From positions 372,001 to 436,000 of the forward strand of contig NZ_FRDN01000003.1 in NCBI RefSeq assembly GCF_900143285.1: a DNA stretch of 64,000 nt. Reading direction: 5' to 3'. Shown in pieces: positions 9,860 to 18,610 of this stretch. Below the pieces are notes generated by a model. That model was given only the letters and a program-made list of their open reading frames with translations, was not told the origin of the DNA and did no database searches. This DNA is from Desulfitobacterium chlororespirans DSM 11544 (lineage in GTDB: Bacteria > Bacillota > Desulfitobacteriia > Desulfitobacteriales > Desulfitobacteriaceae). How positions within the stretch are numbered: position 1 is the stretch's first letter; every line of letters starts with the position of its first letter. A program made the translations under genes and the position numbers.

Positions 9860-10333
9860 CTACTCTAAAATCTTAATTGCATCAAGCCAATCCTGTACCT
9901 GCTGCTCCTCAACATCGCTTGTCACAGCCAATCCCGGCAACAACTTCGCATCAGGGCATTCCTGAGCTATATTGATCTCTATTTGTCCAAATCCTCCGCC
10001 GCCATGGGTGCAAAAGGGAATAACCGTTTTCCCTTTCAAATCAACGCTGCGCAAGAAACTCAGGATCGGCGGTGCAAAAGACTTGAACCAATTGGGGGTT
10101 CCGATAAAAATATAGTCATAATCATCGATGGGCTCATTTCCAGACAATAGCTTGGGACAGTATCCCCTTTCCATTTCACTTCTTGCTTCTTTAGTTGCGC
10201 CATTGTAAGTAAATGAATACGATCTTTCCGGGATCAACTCCCTGATATCTCCATCGGTAATAATAGCTATATCTTCTGCTAAACTCTTTGTGGCACCCGA
10301 ATAAGAGTAGTATACAATCAATAGTTTACTCAT
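9860..10333 (-). CDS. flavodoxin-like protein
   Basis: A 157-residue soluble electron carrier of the flavodoxin fold. The FMN phosphate loop is visible at the N-terminus (YYSYSGATKSLAEDI), followed by the aromatic FMN-contact loop (IGTPNWFKSFAPP) and the late CTHGGGGFG loop. Such small flavodoxins typically serve low-potential reductases. It is divergent from an HxlR regulator gene, and a shared 148-bp intergenic region suggests control by it. Physiological partner unknown. Confidence 0.85.
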   Translation of the reverse strand: MSKLLIVYYSYSGATKSLAEDIAIITDGDIRELIPERSYSFTYNGATKEARSEMERGYCPKLLSGNEPIDDYDYIFIGTPNWFKSFAPPILSFLRSVDLKGKTVIPFCTHGGGGFGQIEINIAQECPDAKLLPGLAVTSDVEEQQVQDWLDAIKILE

Positions 10334-10444
10334 TCATAATCCCTCCCGGATCCTGCTTATTGGGTAGTTTATGCTGGTCTTGTTCTATCTTAAGGGCCAT
10401 AGCTTATGGTGTCCAGCACATTGCTGATTTAACTCTCATTTGCT

Positions 10445-10454
10445 ATAGTTACTA
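10445..10454. promoter_or_regulatory. candidate HxlR box 1
   Basis: The 10-mer ATAGTTACTA lies just upstream of the HxlR gene within the divergent promoter region. The identical 10-mer recurs at 10861-10870 behind that gene, ahead of the next one. Recurrence flanking a regulator suggests an operator; this is inference. Confidence 0.35.
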
Positions 10455-10480
10455 AGTAAATGAGAAGTGGGGAGATCATT

Positions 10481-10864
10481 ATGAAATATGAACCTAAAAT
10501 CGAAAAAGAAATCATGTGTCCCATCGAATACGGCCTTGATGTCTTCGGCGGGAAGTGGAAAGCGAGAATTTTATGTGTACTTTCTACAAACACAGTGATT
10601 CGCTATAATGCCATCAGAAAAGAACTGGGCAATATTACCGATGCGGTCCTTGCCGCTATGCTTAAAGAGCTTATTGCCGATGAATTAATTGAACGGACAC
10701 AATATAACGAAATTCCTCCCAAAGTAGAGTATGCACTGACAGACAAGGGGCGCTCAGTGTTGCCGATTCTTCAGAACATCTGCCAATGGTCACGACAGCA
10801 GACCAAAGATGAATTGGAGAAAAAACTTCCCCCCTGTAAAACTTGCGACCAGCTTAAAAAATAG
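10481..10864 (+). CDS. HxlR/MarR-like winged-helix regulator
   Basis: A 127-residue HxlR-family regulator. It has the family's conserved opening cysteine (MCPIEYGLDVFGGKWKARIL), a winged helix (LGNITDAVLAAMLKELIADELIER) and a C-terminal CKTC pair. In this family the N-terminal cysteine often senses electrophiles or redox state; the extra CxxC is notable. The ATG at 10481 follows GTGGGGAG. It is divergent from the flavodoxin gene and 120 bp upstream of an ABM-like gene, so both are likely targets. Confidence 0.88.
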   Translation: MKYEPKIEKEIMCPIEYGLDVFGGKWKARILCVLSTNTVIRYNAIRKELGNITDAVLAAMLKELIADELIERTQYNEIPPKVEYALTDKGRSVLPILQNICQWSRQQTKDELEKKLPPCKTCDQLKK

Positions 10865-10870
10865 TTACTA
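10861..10870. promoter_or_regulatory. candidate HxlR box 2
   Basis: A second exact copy of ATAGTTACTA, overlapping the stop codon of the HxlR gene and lying upstream of the ABM-like gene. It is followed by the related half-site TTAGTCACT. Confidence 0.35.
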
Positions 10871-10984
10871 TTAAATTTATTAGTCACTCATAAAATTCCT
10901 AATATATTGAGCGTTCATAGTGGGTTTGTTATACTCCAGTCATGGTCAAACCCCTAAAAATTAACGCCAATGGAGGAATGGAAC

Positions 10985-11275
10985 ATGAGTGTAAAAGCAT
11001 ATCTTGAAATCACTATGGTGATTAAGGAAGCTGATCGCCCGGCGGCCGGAAAAATCTATGCTGACTACCGGCAGCCTTTCTTGCGCCAGATCAAAGGCGC
11101 TCTTACCAAAGACCTGCTTATCCGTGAGGAAGATGTACAAGTTCTGCATGGCTTTGACAGCGTAGAAAATGCCCAAGCCTACTTAACCAGTGATATGTTC
11201 AAAAATGATGTTTTCGTTGGTCTTAAACCCCTGTGGAGTGCCGACCCTGATGTAAAAATTTATACTGTTGCTTAA
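10985..11275 (+). CDS. ABM-like dimeric alpha/beta-barrel protein
   Basis: A 96-residue protein with the alternating strand-helix pattern of the antibiotic-biosynthesis-monooxygenase/YdhR superfamily. It has an early strand (YLEITMVI), an amphipathic helix, a central VLHGFDSVENAQAYL segment and a final KIYTVA strand. Members are often small quinol or heme-related oxygenases, but no catalytic residues are clear here. The ATG at 10985 is 8 nt after GGAGG. Position behind an HxlR regulator and near a flavodoxin suggests a redox-stress or quinone role. It ends at a strong terminator. Confidence 0.6.
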   Translation: MSVKAYLEITMVIKEADRPAAGKIYADYRQPFLRQIKGALTKDLLIREEDVQVLHGFDSVENAQAYLTSDMFKNDVFVGLKPLWSADPDVKIYTVA

Positions 11276-11313
11276 CCAAGCGCCATCGCCACAACAAGGC
11301 AATAAGGTCATGG

Positions 11314-11347
11314 GCGGTTCTGAATTATTCAGAACCGTCGTTTTTTA
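11314..11347 (+). terminator. intrinsic terminator
   Basis: Stem GGTTCTGAA/TTCAGAACC with a 3-nt loop, followed by GTCG and a run of six T, about 40 bp past the ABM-like gene. Confidence 0.85.
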
Positions 11348-11404
11348 TTTGAAAAATGGAGTACGATGCTTTTATACTTAATATAAGGTCAATCATCAAG
11401 TACT

Positions 11405-11863
11405 ATGGATATATGTGAGGTGTTTCATATAAGTCATTTACAAGTTGAAATACAGATGGGGACCCAGCCTTGCCCAGACAATTATTATTGGAAACAATTA
11501 ATTACTCTGTTTGCCGTGGTCGGTATAAAATTTGAAATCCATTGTTGGCAAGAAGAAACGGCAGAGATTAAAGCCGGACTAAAGTTTGGTAGAGAGAAAA
11601 TAACGGATTGGGAGTTTGGTACCATTATTGAAGGTGTCATTGACGACAAGTTTATTGACATGCTTCATCATACAGCAAAACCGGCCGATACTGAGATATA
11701 CAATAAAATGACGCCTTACTTTTCCATATTCCTTGCCAATGGATTTTTTTCTGAACACTATGGAACAGAAATCCACATAGTATCCAAGCCTGCCGATGCT
11801 AGCCGTTTTACAATGCTGCTGGAACAGCTGAAAAGCCACTCTATGGTTATTCATGAATTTTAA
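11405..11863 (+). CDS. hypothetical protein of unknown family
   Basis: A 152-residue soluble protein that I do not recognise. It has no signal peptide or TM segment and is acidic. It contains three cysteines near the N-terminus (positions 4, 23 and 44) and a repeated alternation of strands and helices. The first ATG lacks a convincing ribosome-binding site, so an internal start is possible. It is followed after 15 nt by a GyrI-like protein gene with a good AAAGGAG site, so the two are probably co-transcribed. Confidence 0.6.
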   Translation: MDICEVFHISHLQVEIQMGTQPCPDNYYWKQLITLFAVVGIKFEIHCWQEETAEIKAGLKFGREKITDWEFGTIIEGVIDDKFIDMLHHTAKPADTEIYNKMTPYFSIFLANGFFSEHYGTEIHIVSKPADASRFTMLLEQLKSHSMVIHEF

Positions 11864-11878
11864 AAAGGAGCTTTTGAG

Positions 11879-12346
11879 ATGGATTATCGCCTTGAAACCA
11901 TTGATTGGAGCCTTCGTTTTGCCGTCAAAAGGGAAACCGTTAAAACTGCCGATGCCTTTAAAACTGTTCCACAGTTATGGGCAAAGGCACACTCCAATGG
12001 ATTTCTCCAGCAATTGATTGATATGTCCTGGGAAAACCCCAAGTGCCAGCTTGAAGGAGTGCTTGGTATTTTTGGTAAAGAAGCGTCGCTTAAGGATGAA
12101 ACCTTTGATTTACTGATGGGGTGCAGATACGATGGTGAAATCCCATACAACATGGAAGAACTGATTCTTCCTCCCTGTGTATATGCCGTTTTTGCCAATG
12201 ATCTTGTCAATGCCTGGCAACGCTTATCTACAGAATGGCTTCCTGCCTCCGGCTATGAGCTGGCAAGTCAGCCATGTATAGAAAATTATTTAGCTCCTGG
12301 AGCCGCAGTTGAGCGGGAACTATGGGTACCTGTCCTGGCCAGGTAG
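11879..12346 (+). CDS. GyrI-like/AraC effector-binding-domain protein
   Basis: A 155-residue protein matching stand-alone small-molecule-binding domains of the GyrI/SOUL-like superfamily. It has the opening strand FAVKRETV, a central LGIFGK and MGCRYDGEIP region, and the typical C-terminal ELWVPVL strand. Such domains bind hydrophobic compounds or act as drug-hydrolysing or sequestering proteins. It shares an operon with the preceding unknown gene and ends at a clear terminator. Ligand not predictable. Confidence 0.75.
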   Translation: MDYRLETIDWSLRFAVKRETVKTADAFKTVPQLWAKAHSNGFLQQLIDMSWENPKCQLEGVLGIFGKEASLKDETFDLLMGCRYDGEIPYNMEELILPPCVYAVFANDLVNAWQRLSTEWLPASGYELASQPCIENYLAPGAAVERELWVPVLAR

Positions 12347-12376
12347 CCAATATCCAATTGCTCTCCTCGAACAAAA

Positions 12377-12423
12377 AGCCTGCCTCTCGACGTTAAACGT
12401 TTTGCGGCAGGCTAATTTTTCTT
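12377..12423 (+). terminator. intrinsic terminator
   Basis: Stem AGCCTGCC/GGCAGGCT enclosing a smaller ACGTT/AACGT hairpin, followed by AATTTTTCTTT and preceded by a run of A. Confidence 0.8.
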
Positions 12424-12427
12424 TAGC

Positions 12428-12526
12428 AGGACTGGATACGTTTGCGGACGGCCTCCGCAATGGTGGCATCGTCTTCGACAATCAGAATTTTATACCAGCG
12501 CTCCCCTTCTTAGGCATACAGGTGAT
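12428..12526 (-). pseudogene. 5' remnant of a second bceR-like response regulator gene
   Basis: These 99 bp match 9662-9760, the ribosome-binding site and first 23 or so codons of the intact OmpR-type regulator, at about 90 of 99 positions by eye. The minus strand still reads YKILIVEDDATIAEAVRK, but the TTG start is now TGG and a stop follows RIQSC. The match extends into the upstream sequence, including one copy of the ATCACCTGTA element. It is the stump of a duplicated gene whose remainder was deleted. Confidence 0.8.
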
Positions 12527-12562
12527 GGGAATGAGTAGTTTGAATGTTCCTTGCTCAACGTT

Positions 12563-14557
12563 TTAAACCGTAAATTTGCTGAGACTTACCTGCAGACTTT
12601 CCGCCATGGCAGCCAGGTTCTGACTGGAAGCGGCGATTTCCTCGATGGATGCTGTCTGCTCTTCGGTGGCGGCAGATACTGTTTGGGAGGTGTCCATATT
12701 CTCTTTGGTAATGCTCTCCAGACTGCGGACGGCTTGAACGATGCCCTGGCTCCCTTGGGCCAGCTGCTGGATGGCGGTTGAAATCTCTGCGACCTGGCTT
12801 GATACCATGCTCATCAGAGTATCGATAGCTTCAAAAGCGCCCCCGGCGGTATTGACCACTTCTATTCCCGATTGAATATCTTCACTGCTTAATTCAATCG
12901 CCGTCACCGCCTCCGTAATATGGGACTGATTCAGAGTGATACGCTGGGCAATCTGCTTCGCTGCGGCCTGAGACTGTTCGGCCAGTTTGCGCACTTCTTC
13001 GGCCACTACGGCAAATCCCCGGCCCTGCTCCCCCGCTCTGGCGGCTTCAATAGCCGCATTCAAAGCCAGCAGATTGGTTTGTTCCGCTATTCCCGAAATC
13101 ACATCATTGATTTCACTGATTTCCTGGGAACTGACAGCCAGGCGGTCCACGGCGCTCTGAACCTTCACAGAGACTTCGCCTATATTCTTCATTTGTTCCA
13201 CAGCCCGCAGCGCCGATTTCTGTCCTTGAGAAGAAGCCGTCGCCGCTTCCTTTGTTTGTTGGGCAACTCTGTTGCTGTTGACCGCCAATTGTTCTATGGT
13301 GGCTGAGCTTTCTTCGACGGAGGCGGTTATTTCATCCACGCTTTTTTCCTGATTTTCCGCCCCCAAGGCTAAATTGGTTATGGTGTTGGCCACTTCACTG
13401 GCCGCTTTGGCCTGCTGCTCCGCACCTGTGGTCAGTTCCTGAGAGGACGCGGCCACCTGTTCGGCCAGATCGCCGGCAGTGTTTACCAAGTCCCGCAGAC
13501 TCCCCAGCATGGTGTTCAGGGCGTCCCCTACAAGGCCCACTTCATCTCTGCTCTTGACTTCCACATCTTTTACGGCCAGATTTCCTTTGGCCACTTCCTG
13601 AATTTTAACCACTAACTGGTTGAGGGGGCCGACGATAGTGCGGGTGAATCCATAAGCGGCAACGATCCCGATCAGAAAGAAGGCAAAGGAACAGATAATC
13701 AGAATTTTTCTCAGATTATCGACCCCAGCCATAACTTCCTTCTGTGGAGCAGTTACGGCTAATGACCAGGTTGTTCCCTCCACAGGAGCGTATCCTGTAT
13801 ATTTTTTTATCCCTCCGTAAGTATATGAACCCACACCGCCTTCCCCAGCGACCATTTTCTTTTGCAATGCTGCAAAATCAGCCAGTCCGGGGTTTTTTTC
13901 AGCATTCTTGAAAATATTGTCCATGGTCTTAACCTTTTCAAGGTCCGCATTGGCAATGGCCGTCCCCTGACCGTTGATCACGAAAATAGCTCTGGATCCG
14001 CCCAGTTCTATAGACTGGGTAAACCTGGACAGCTCATAGCCGTCACGGGTGGCAATTAAAGCGCCGATGATTTGGCTGTCATGTTTGACGGGGACCGCAT
14101 AAGCAGTAATTACGGAGTCGTCAACCTTGCTTGTTTTGGGATCGGAGGCTACGGCTTTGCCGGCTATGGCTTCCTTGAAGTAGTCCTGATCGGCGATATT
14201 GACCCCGGCCACTCCCTGACCATTGATTAAGTTTCCTGCTAAGTCCGCAATCCCCAAATCTATATATCCTGCCCGTTGGATTTCACTTTTCAAAACCCTT
14301 ACTTTTTCTTCCGCGGGCACTTCCGGGTCCTTAATCGCCTCCAGGTTGGCGAGGAGTTCCAATAAACCAAGCTGTCTTTCCAGGTCATTCTTCAGTTCCA
14401 GCGCCGTCTCCCGGGAAACTATCTCCAACGATTGATTGACCTCTTTGAGTACCGCTTGAGAAGAAAAATGATTGCTGACGAACCCAAGGCTTCCACAAAC
14501 GATGATGAGAAGAATACTGATCAAGAACACAAATTTTGTAGCCAGACTTTTCAACAC
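12563..14557 (-). CDS. methyl-accepting chemotaxis protein with dCache sensor
   Basis: A 664-residue chemoreceptor. TM1 (residues 8-28) is followed by a periplasmic-type double-Cache domain (about 35-275, with [16 protein letters not shown] and [10 protein letters not shown] segments typical of amino-acid or organic-acid binders). TM2 (about 280-300), HAMP and the standard signalling hairpin ([20 protein letters not shown]) follow. The start is GTG at 14557 or TTG three bases on, behind AGGGAGAG. It is a single-gene unit; ligand unknown. Confidence 0.92.
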   Translation of the reverse strand: MLKSLATKFVFLISILLIIVCGSLGFVSNHFSSQAVLKEVNQSLEIVSRETALELKNDLERQLGLLELLANLEAIKDPEVPAEEKVRVLKSEIQRAGYIDLGIADLAGNLINGQGVAGVNIADQDYFKEAIAGKAVASDPKTSKVDDSVITAYAVPVKHDSQIIGALIATRDGYELSRFTQSIELGGSRAIFVINGQGTAIANADLEKVKTMDNIFKNAEKNPGLADFAALQKKMVAGEGGVGSYTYGGIKKYTGYAPVEGTTWSLAVTAPQKEVMAGVDNLRKILIICSFAFFLIGIVAAYGFTRTIVGPLNQLVVKIQEVAKGNLAVKDVEVKSRDEVGLVGDALNTMLGSLRDLVNTAGDLAEQVAASSQELTTGAEQQAKAASEVANTITNLALGAENQEKSVDEITASVEESSATIEQLAVNSNRVAQQTKEAATASSQGQKSALRAVEQMKNIGEVSVKVQSAVDRLAVSSQEISEINDVISGIAEQTNLLALNAAIEAARAGEQGRGFAVVAEEVRKLAEQSQAAAKQIAQRITLNQSHITEAVTAIELSSEDIQSGIEVVNTAGGAFEAIDTLMSMVSSQVAEISTAIQQLAQGSQGIVQAVRSLESITKENMDTSQTVSAATEEQTASIEEIAASSQNLAAMAESLQVSLSKFTV

Positions 14558-14759
14558 CTGATCTCTCCCTTTTGGTTACTTGCATAACCTTATTCTGAGC
14601 AATTATTTACACTGTAATTGCGGCTATTCTTTATAAAGTTGCAATAATCGTGCCAATCCAAGAAATTCCCATTATTTAAGGGTAGAAGTCCCCTCCATCG
14701 AGGTAAATCAGTCCTAAATTGTGACAAAATTTTCATGTTGCGACATTTTCCTTATGTTT

Positions 14760-14805
14760 AATGATCAAGAAAAACCGAGGCGAGCCTCGGTTTTTCTTGA
14801 TCATT
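14760..14805. terminator. bidirectional terminator
   Basis: A perfect 21-bp inverted repeat (outer arm AATGATCAAGAAAAACC, inner CGAGG) around a 4-nt loop, with internal A- and T-runs on both sides. It lies 14 bp past the stop of the sigma-54 regulator gene. Confidence 0.85.
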
Positions 14806-14818
14806 AATGAATGGTAAA

Positions 14819-16690
14819 TCAAAGAACACTTATATCAAACTCTTTTATTTTCCTATACAGAGTATTTCGGCCTATTCCTAACAGCCGCGCTGCCGGAGCA
14901 ATTTTCCCCTGAGTCTGAGCAAGGGCAGCTAAAATCGTTTGTTTAGTTTGCTGATCGAGAAGGGATGGACTCTCTATCCTTTTGGAGTCAGGGGTTTGCC
15001 TGAGCTCCCAGGGTAAATCGTCAACCGTTAAGACATGAGAATCGGCCATGGCAATCATGCTTTCGATGCAGTTTTCCAATTCGCGGACATTTCCCGGCCA
15101 GGAGTAGGCGTAAAGGTAGGGATAGACATTGTCCTCGATTCCGAAACAGGCAAACTGATTCAGAGTGCAGGATTTTTGAATAAAGTAGGGAACCAGGTCC
15201 CTAATGTCCTCCAGCCGTTCCCGAAGGGGCGGAAGTTCAATCGTGATAACTTTGAGCCGGTAGTACAGATCCAAACGGAACATCTTGGCCTCGACCAAAG
15301 ATTTTAAATCTTTATGGGTGGCGGCAATGATCCGAACATTTACCTTGTGTGGTTTTGTCCCTCCGATTCGGGTGACTTCCTTTTCTTGAAGTACGCGGAG
15401 CAGAGCAACTTGTGCCGTCAAAGGCATGTCGCCAATCTCGTCCAGGAAAATCGTTCCCTGGTGAGCTAATTCAAATTTGCCCGGTTGACCGCCCCGGCGC
15501 GAACCGGTAAAAGCTCCGTCAGCATAACCAAATAATTCACTCTCCAAAAGAGAACTGGGCAGTGCTGCGCAGTTAAGAGCTACAAAGGGACCCTCTCTGA
15601 AGGAGCTGAAGTCATGGATCATACGGGCAACAATTTCCTTTCCGGTCCCGCTTTCCCCTTGAATAAGAAGAGAAGAGGGAGCGGCCGCCGCCTTATAAAC
15701 ACGCTCCATAACCTGTTGAGAGCTGGGACTGCTCCCAACCCAAACAGGACCCGCGGTTTGCGGCTCAGTGAGCTGCACCGTTCCAAATGCTCCGAGGAAG
15801 TCTCCCGACTCATCGGCAACCCGCCGCCAGGATGAGACGATCTCATGACCGGACTGATTTTTCAAATGAAGATCCAGCGCTTGATTATTAACCATCCAGC
15901 CTTTGGGAGCACTGAATACCTCTGCAACAGGCTTGCCAATAATATCGTTGCGCTGGCGTCCGATCAGGGATGCCCCACTGGGGCTGATATTGGTAACTAT
16001 GCCAAACCGGTCTATGGAAATGAATCCTTCCTTAAGCAGATCGATAGCCAGCTTTGCCCCTTCACGATAGAATTTAAGCTGACGCTCAATATCTAAGGTG
16101 CGCAAATTTTGCTCTATCAGCCTTGCCCCTAAAATGGCAATCCCGATGATCTGCTCCTGATGATTTCCCGTTTCACCGCTTATATCGATAAACCCAACAA
16201 TTTCTCCCCGTAGATCATGAATAGGCGCCGCCCAACAGGACATGAAATGATTTTCCTGGACAAAGTGCTCACAGCCGGAGACTATGATGGGACAATCCTC
16301 AGTGAGTGCTGTTCCTATGGCATTAGTCCCTTTGATATCTTCCCGCCAATTCGCCCCGGGAGAAAGATGAATCTTTTGCGCTTTGGTCAGAAACGGACCA
16401 TCTCCCAATGCTTCTAAAATGAAGCCTTTTTTTTCACCTAATAAGACAGTGTAGTTGGCACTTTGCAACAGCTTGCCCAGGTGGGGCAGCACAGATTCAG
16501 CGGCGCGGATGATATCTTCCTGAGCGTCCTTTAATTCACGTAATTGAGAGGTAGTTAAGATCATATTTTGAGAGATTTCAGTATGATTGACATTGTAGCC
16601 TACGCTCCGTTGCCAGGAACGGTAGATCATTGGAGCGATTCCGTTCTCAATAAGTTCGCCTTTGAGAAATTTTCGCCAATGGACATTCAT
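14819..16690 (-). CDS. AcoR-like sigma-54-dependent activator
   Basis: A 623-residue enhancer-binding protein. The N-terminal half carries a GAF-like sensor (about 40-210) and a PAS domain (about 215-310). The AAA+ core follows (about 330-560: Walker A GESGTGKE, Walker B GTIFLDEIGD, and a GAFTGS variant of the sigma-54 contact loop GAFTGA). A Fis-type HTH ends the protein (AAARLLGIGRNTLYRKIKE). The ATG at 16690 follows AGGAGAGGG; an earlier start at 16741 lacks one. It is divergent from an iron alcohol dehydrogenase gene preceded by a sigma-54 promoter, the likely target. Acetoin/alcohol-type effectors fit the family but are not shown. Confidence 0.9.
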   Translation of the reverse strand: MNVHWRKFLKGELIENGIAPMIYRSWQRSVGYNVNHTEISQNMILTTSQLRELKDAQEDIIRAAESVLPHLGKLLQSANYTVLLGEKKGFILEALGDGPFLTKAQKIHLSPGANWREDIKGTNAIGTALTEDCPIIVSGCEHFVQENHFMSCWAAPIHDLRGEIVGFIDISGETGNHQEQIIGIAILGARLIEQNLRTLDIERQLKFYREGAKLAIDLLKEGFISIDRFGIVTNISPSGASLIGRQRNDIIGKPVAEVFSAPKGWMVNNQALDLHLKNQSGHEIVSSWRRVADESGDFLGAFGTVQLTEPQTAGPVWVGSSPSSQQVMERVYKAAAAPSSLLIQGESGTGKEIVARMIHDFSSFREGPFVALNCAALPSSLLESELFGYADGAFTGSRRGGQPGKFELAHQGTIFLDEIGDMPLTAQVALLRVLQEKEVTRIGGTKPHKVNVRIIAATHKDLKSLVEAKMFRLDLYYRLKVITIELPPLRERLEDIRDLVPYFIQKSCTLNQFACFGIEDNVYPYLYAYSWPGNVRELENCIESMIAMADSHVLTVDDLPWELRQTPDSKRIESPSLLDQQTKQTILAALAQTQGKIAPAARLLGIGRNTLYRKIKEFDISVL

Positions 16691-16802
16691 AAGTGAACCC
16701 TCTCCTAAAATAAAATATTCAAACAAATCCGAAAAGTACAACTATATAATTAGAATAGCACATCCCAGCAACTGGAACAACCTTGTCGCTAAATAACCCT
16801 GT

Positions 16803-16838
16803 GTGCCAATATAGAGCACTTGTCGATGCTCAATGTGC
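16803..16838. promoter_or_regulatory. possible enhancer sites for the sigma-54 activator
   Basis: About 120-155 bp upstream of the -24/-12 promoter, GTGC and GCAC half-sites recur: GTGC-N9-GCAC at 16803-16819, then another GTGC at 16835-16838. The distance suits an upstream activating sequence. The motif is short, so support is weak. Confidence 0.3.
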
Positions 16839-16957
16839 AGGAATGGAGCAGAAATTTTATAAATTACCAGCCCAACAGCACTCTCACGCCAAAGAGGCAA
16901 GCATACATTTCTGAATATTAAGCCTATTCAATATATTCCCTTCCCCTCCGCTTCGGA

Positions 16958-16973
16958 TGGCATGTAAATTGCA
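16958..16973 (+). promoter_or_regulatory. sigma-54 (-24/-12) promoter of the alcohol dehydrogenase
   Basis: TGGCAT-N5-TTGCA matches the sigma-54 consensus TGGCAC-N5-TTGCW, with the invariant GG and GC in correct spacing. It lies 54 bp before the dehydrogenase start codon. Confidence 0.8.
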
Positions 16974-17026
16974 TTGTAGTAAGTCAACTATCCCGAAAGG
17001 GAACTAAAATGCAAGGAGGATACACT

Positions 17027-18190
17027 ATGTCTATCGTGCATCAAGTCTATGGCTATTACATGCCAACCGTCAATCTTATGGGGGCGGGTGCCGCCAAGGA
17101 GGCTGGAAAACAGGCAAAAATCCTGGGAGGCAAAACAGCTCTTCTAGTGACAGATGCTTTCCTTAATCAGAGCGGACTGGCCCAACAGGTCGCGGAGATT
17201 ATTGAAGCTGAGGGCGTAAAGGTTGTCATCTATCCTGGAGCGGAACCCAATCCTACCGATAAAAATGTTCATGATGGCGTGGCCGTGTTTGAAAAAGAAA
17301 ACTGCAATATGATTGTATCACTGGGAGGAGGGTCTGCTCACGACTGTGCCAAAGGTGTGGGTTTGGTTGCCGGAAACGGCGGCAATATCCGTGATTTTGA
17401 AGGAGTGGATAAATCCGCAAAACCCATGGTACCGATGATTGCTGTCAACACTACGGCAGGAACAGCCAGTGAGATGACCCGGTTCTGTATTATTACCGAT
17501 ACAGACCGCCATATTAAAATGGCTATTGTGGACTGGCATGCTACCCCCAACGTCTCCATCAATGACCCCTTATTGATGATTGGAAAGCCTGCCCCTCTGA
17601 CCGCCGCCACCGGTATGGATGCCCTGACTCACGCTGTTGAAGCCTACGTCTCCACTGCCGCTACCCCTATTACTGATTCAGCTGCCTTGATGGCGATTAA
17701 GCTCATCAGCAAGTACCTTCGCCGTGCTGTTGCCAACGGCCAGGATTTTGAAGCCCGGAACCAAATGGCCTATGCCCAATTCCTGGCCGGTATGGCCTTT
17801 AACAATGCCAGCTTAGGTTATGTTCACGCTATGGCTCATCAGTTAGGCGGCTTCTATAATCTGCCCCATGGTGTTTGCAACGCCATCCTTTTACCTCGTG
17901 TATCCCGCTTTAATCTGATTGGAAACCTTGAGCGCTTCGTAGACATTGCCGAAGCTCTGGGTGAGGAAGTAAAGAATTTATCAGCCAGGGATGCCGCAGA
18001 AAAGGCTTTGACGGCAATGACAGCCTTATCCCAGGACATCAGCATACCCAGCGGACTCACTGAGCTGGGCGTAAAAGAAGAGGATCTGCAAACCATGGCC
18101 GTCAATGCCATGAAAGATGCCTGCAGTCTGACCAACCCGCGCCTAGCCAAGCTGGAAGATATTATCCAGATTTATAAGAACTCTTTATAA
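17027..18190 (+). CDS. iron-containing alcohol dehydrogenase
   Basis: A 387-residue NAD(P)-dependent group III alcohol dehydrogenase. It shows the GGGSAHDCAKG nucleotide-binding loop (about 95-105), the TTAGTASEMTRF stretch, and the metal ligands Asp and His of GMDALTHAVEAY plus the later histidines of HAMAHQLGG and LPHG. The ATG at 17027 follows AAGGAGG. It probably oxidises short primary alcohols or reduces aldehydes. Transcription should depend on sigma-54 and the divergent AcoR-like activator. A terminator follows 40 bp after the stop. Confidence 0.92.
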   Translation: MSIVHQVYGYYMPTVNLMGAGAAKEAGKQAKILGGKTALLVTDAFLNQSGLAQQVAEIIEAEGVKVVIYPGAEPNPTDKNVHDGVAVFEKENCNMIVSLGGGSAHDCAKGVGLVAGNGGNIRDFEGVDKSAKPMVPMIAVNTTAGTASEMTRFCIITDTDRHIKMAIVDWHATPNVSINDPLLMIGKPAPLTAATGMDALTHAVEAYVSTAATPITDSAALMAIKLISKYLRRAVANGQDFEARNQMAYAQFLAGMAFNNASLGYVHAMAHQLGGFYNLPHGVCNAILLPRVSRFNLIGNLERFVDIAEALGEEVKNLSARDAAEKALTAMTALSQDISIPSGLTELGVKEEDLQTMAVNAMKDACSLTNPRLAKLEDIIQIYKNSL

Positions 18191-18229
18191 ATCCACCTTC
18201 GGTAACCAATCTTCAGTGACTAATAAATA

Positions 18230-18267
18230 AGGAAAACAGCGGGGCTTGATGCCGCCGCTGTTTTCCT
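18230..18267. terminator. bidirectional terminator
   Basis: 13-bp arms AGGAAAACAGCGG and CCGCTGTTTTCCT with a 12-nt loop, between the convergent dehydrogenase and XRE genes. Confidence 0.85.
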
Positions 18268-18286
18268 CTTTAGGCAGTTTCCTTGA

Positions 18287-18499
18287 TTATCGATAAGGCC
18301 GCTTATTTTCTGTAAGTCCAACCAAATAGTCAATACTGGTGTTATAAAATTTTGCGAGCTTAATCATAACATTTAGAGGAACATCACGCTCTCCTCGCTC
18401 ATATTTGGAGTACAAAGATTGATCGCATCTTAAGTACTTCGCTACTTGCTGCTGGGTTAGATCATGATCTTCACGAATATCACGTATTCTTAATCGCAT
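18287..18499 (-). CDS. XRE-family repressor
   Basis: A 70-residue Cro/CI-type regulator with helix-turn-helix LTQQQVAKYLRCDQSLYSKYERGERD, and then the usual PLNVMIKLAKFYNTSIDYLVGL. The ATG at 18499 has a modest GGTGAT site; TTG (18511) and GTG (18508) upstream are alternatives. It is divergent from a receiver-domain gene, and two matching palindromes sit in the shared promoter region. It therefore very likely represses itself and that neighbour. Confidence 0.85.
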   Translation of the reverse strand: MRLRIRDIREDHDLTQQQVAKYLRCDQSLYSKYERGERDVPLNVMIKLAKFYNTSIDYLVGLTENKRPYR

Positions 18500-18524
18500 C
18501 AGCATCACCAAAGCAAGTATATAT

Positions 18525-18541
18525 TAGGACGATAAGTCCTA
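18525..18541. promoter_or_regulatory. XRE operator 1
   Basis: TAGGAC-N5-GTCCTA. Centred 25 bp from an identical-arm site at 18547-18569, between divergent genes. Confidence 0.65.
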
Positions 18542-18546
18542 TTGAT

Positions 18547-18569
18547 TTTTAGGACCATTTGTCCTAAAA
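18547..18569. promoter_or_regulatory. XRE operator 2
   Basis: TTTTAGGAC-N5-GTCCTAAAA, a 9-bp-arm palindrome with the same core as operator 1. Confidence 0.65.
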
Positions 18570-18610
18570 TAATTTAAAAGCCTTAAAATAGTATGGGGAG
18601 GAGATACGTA

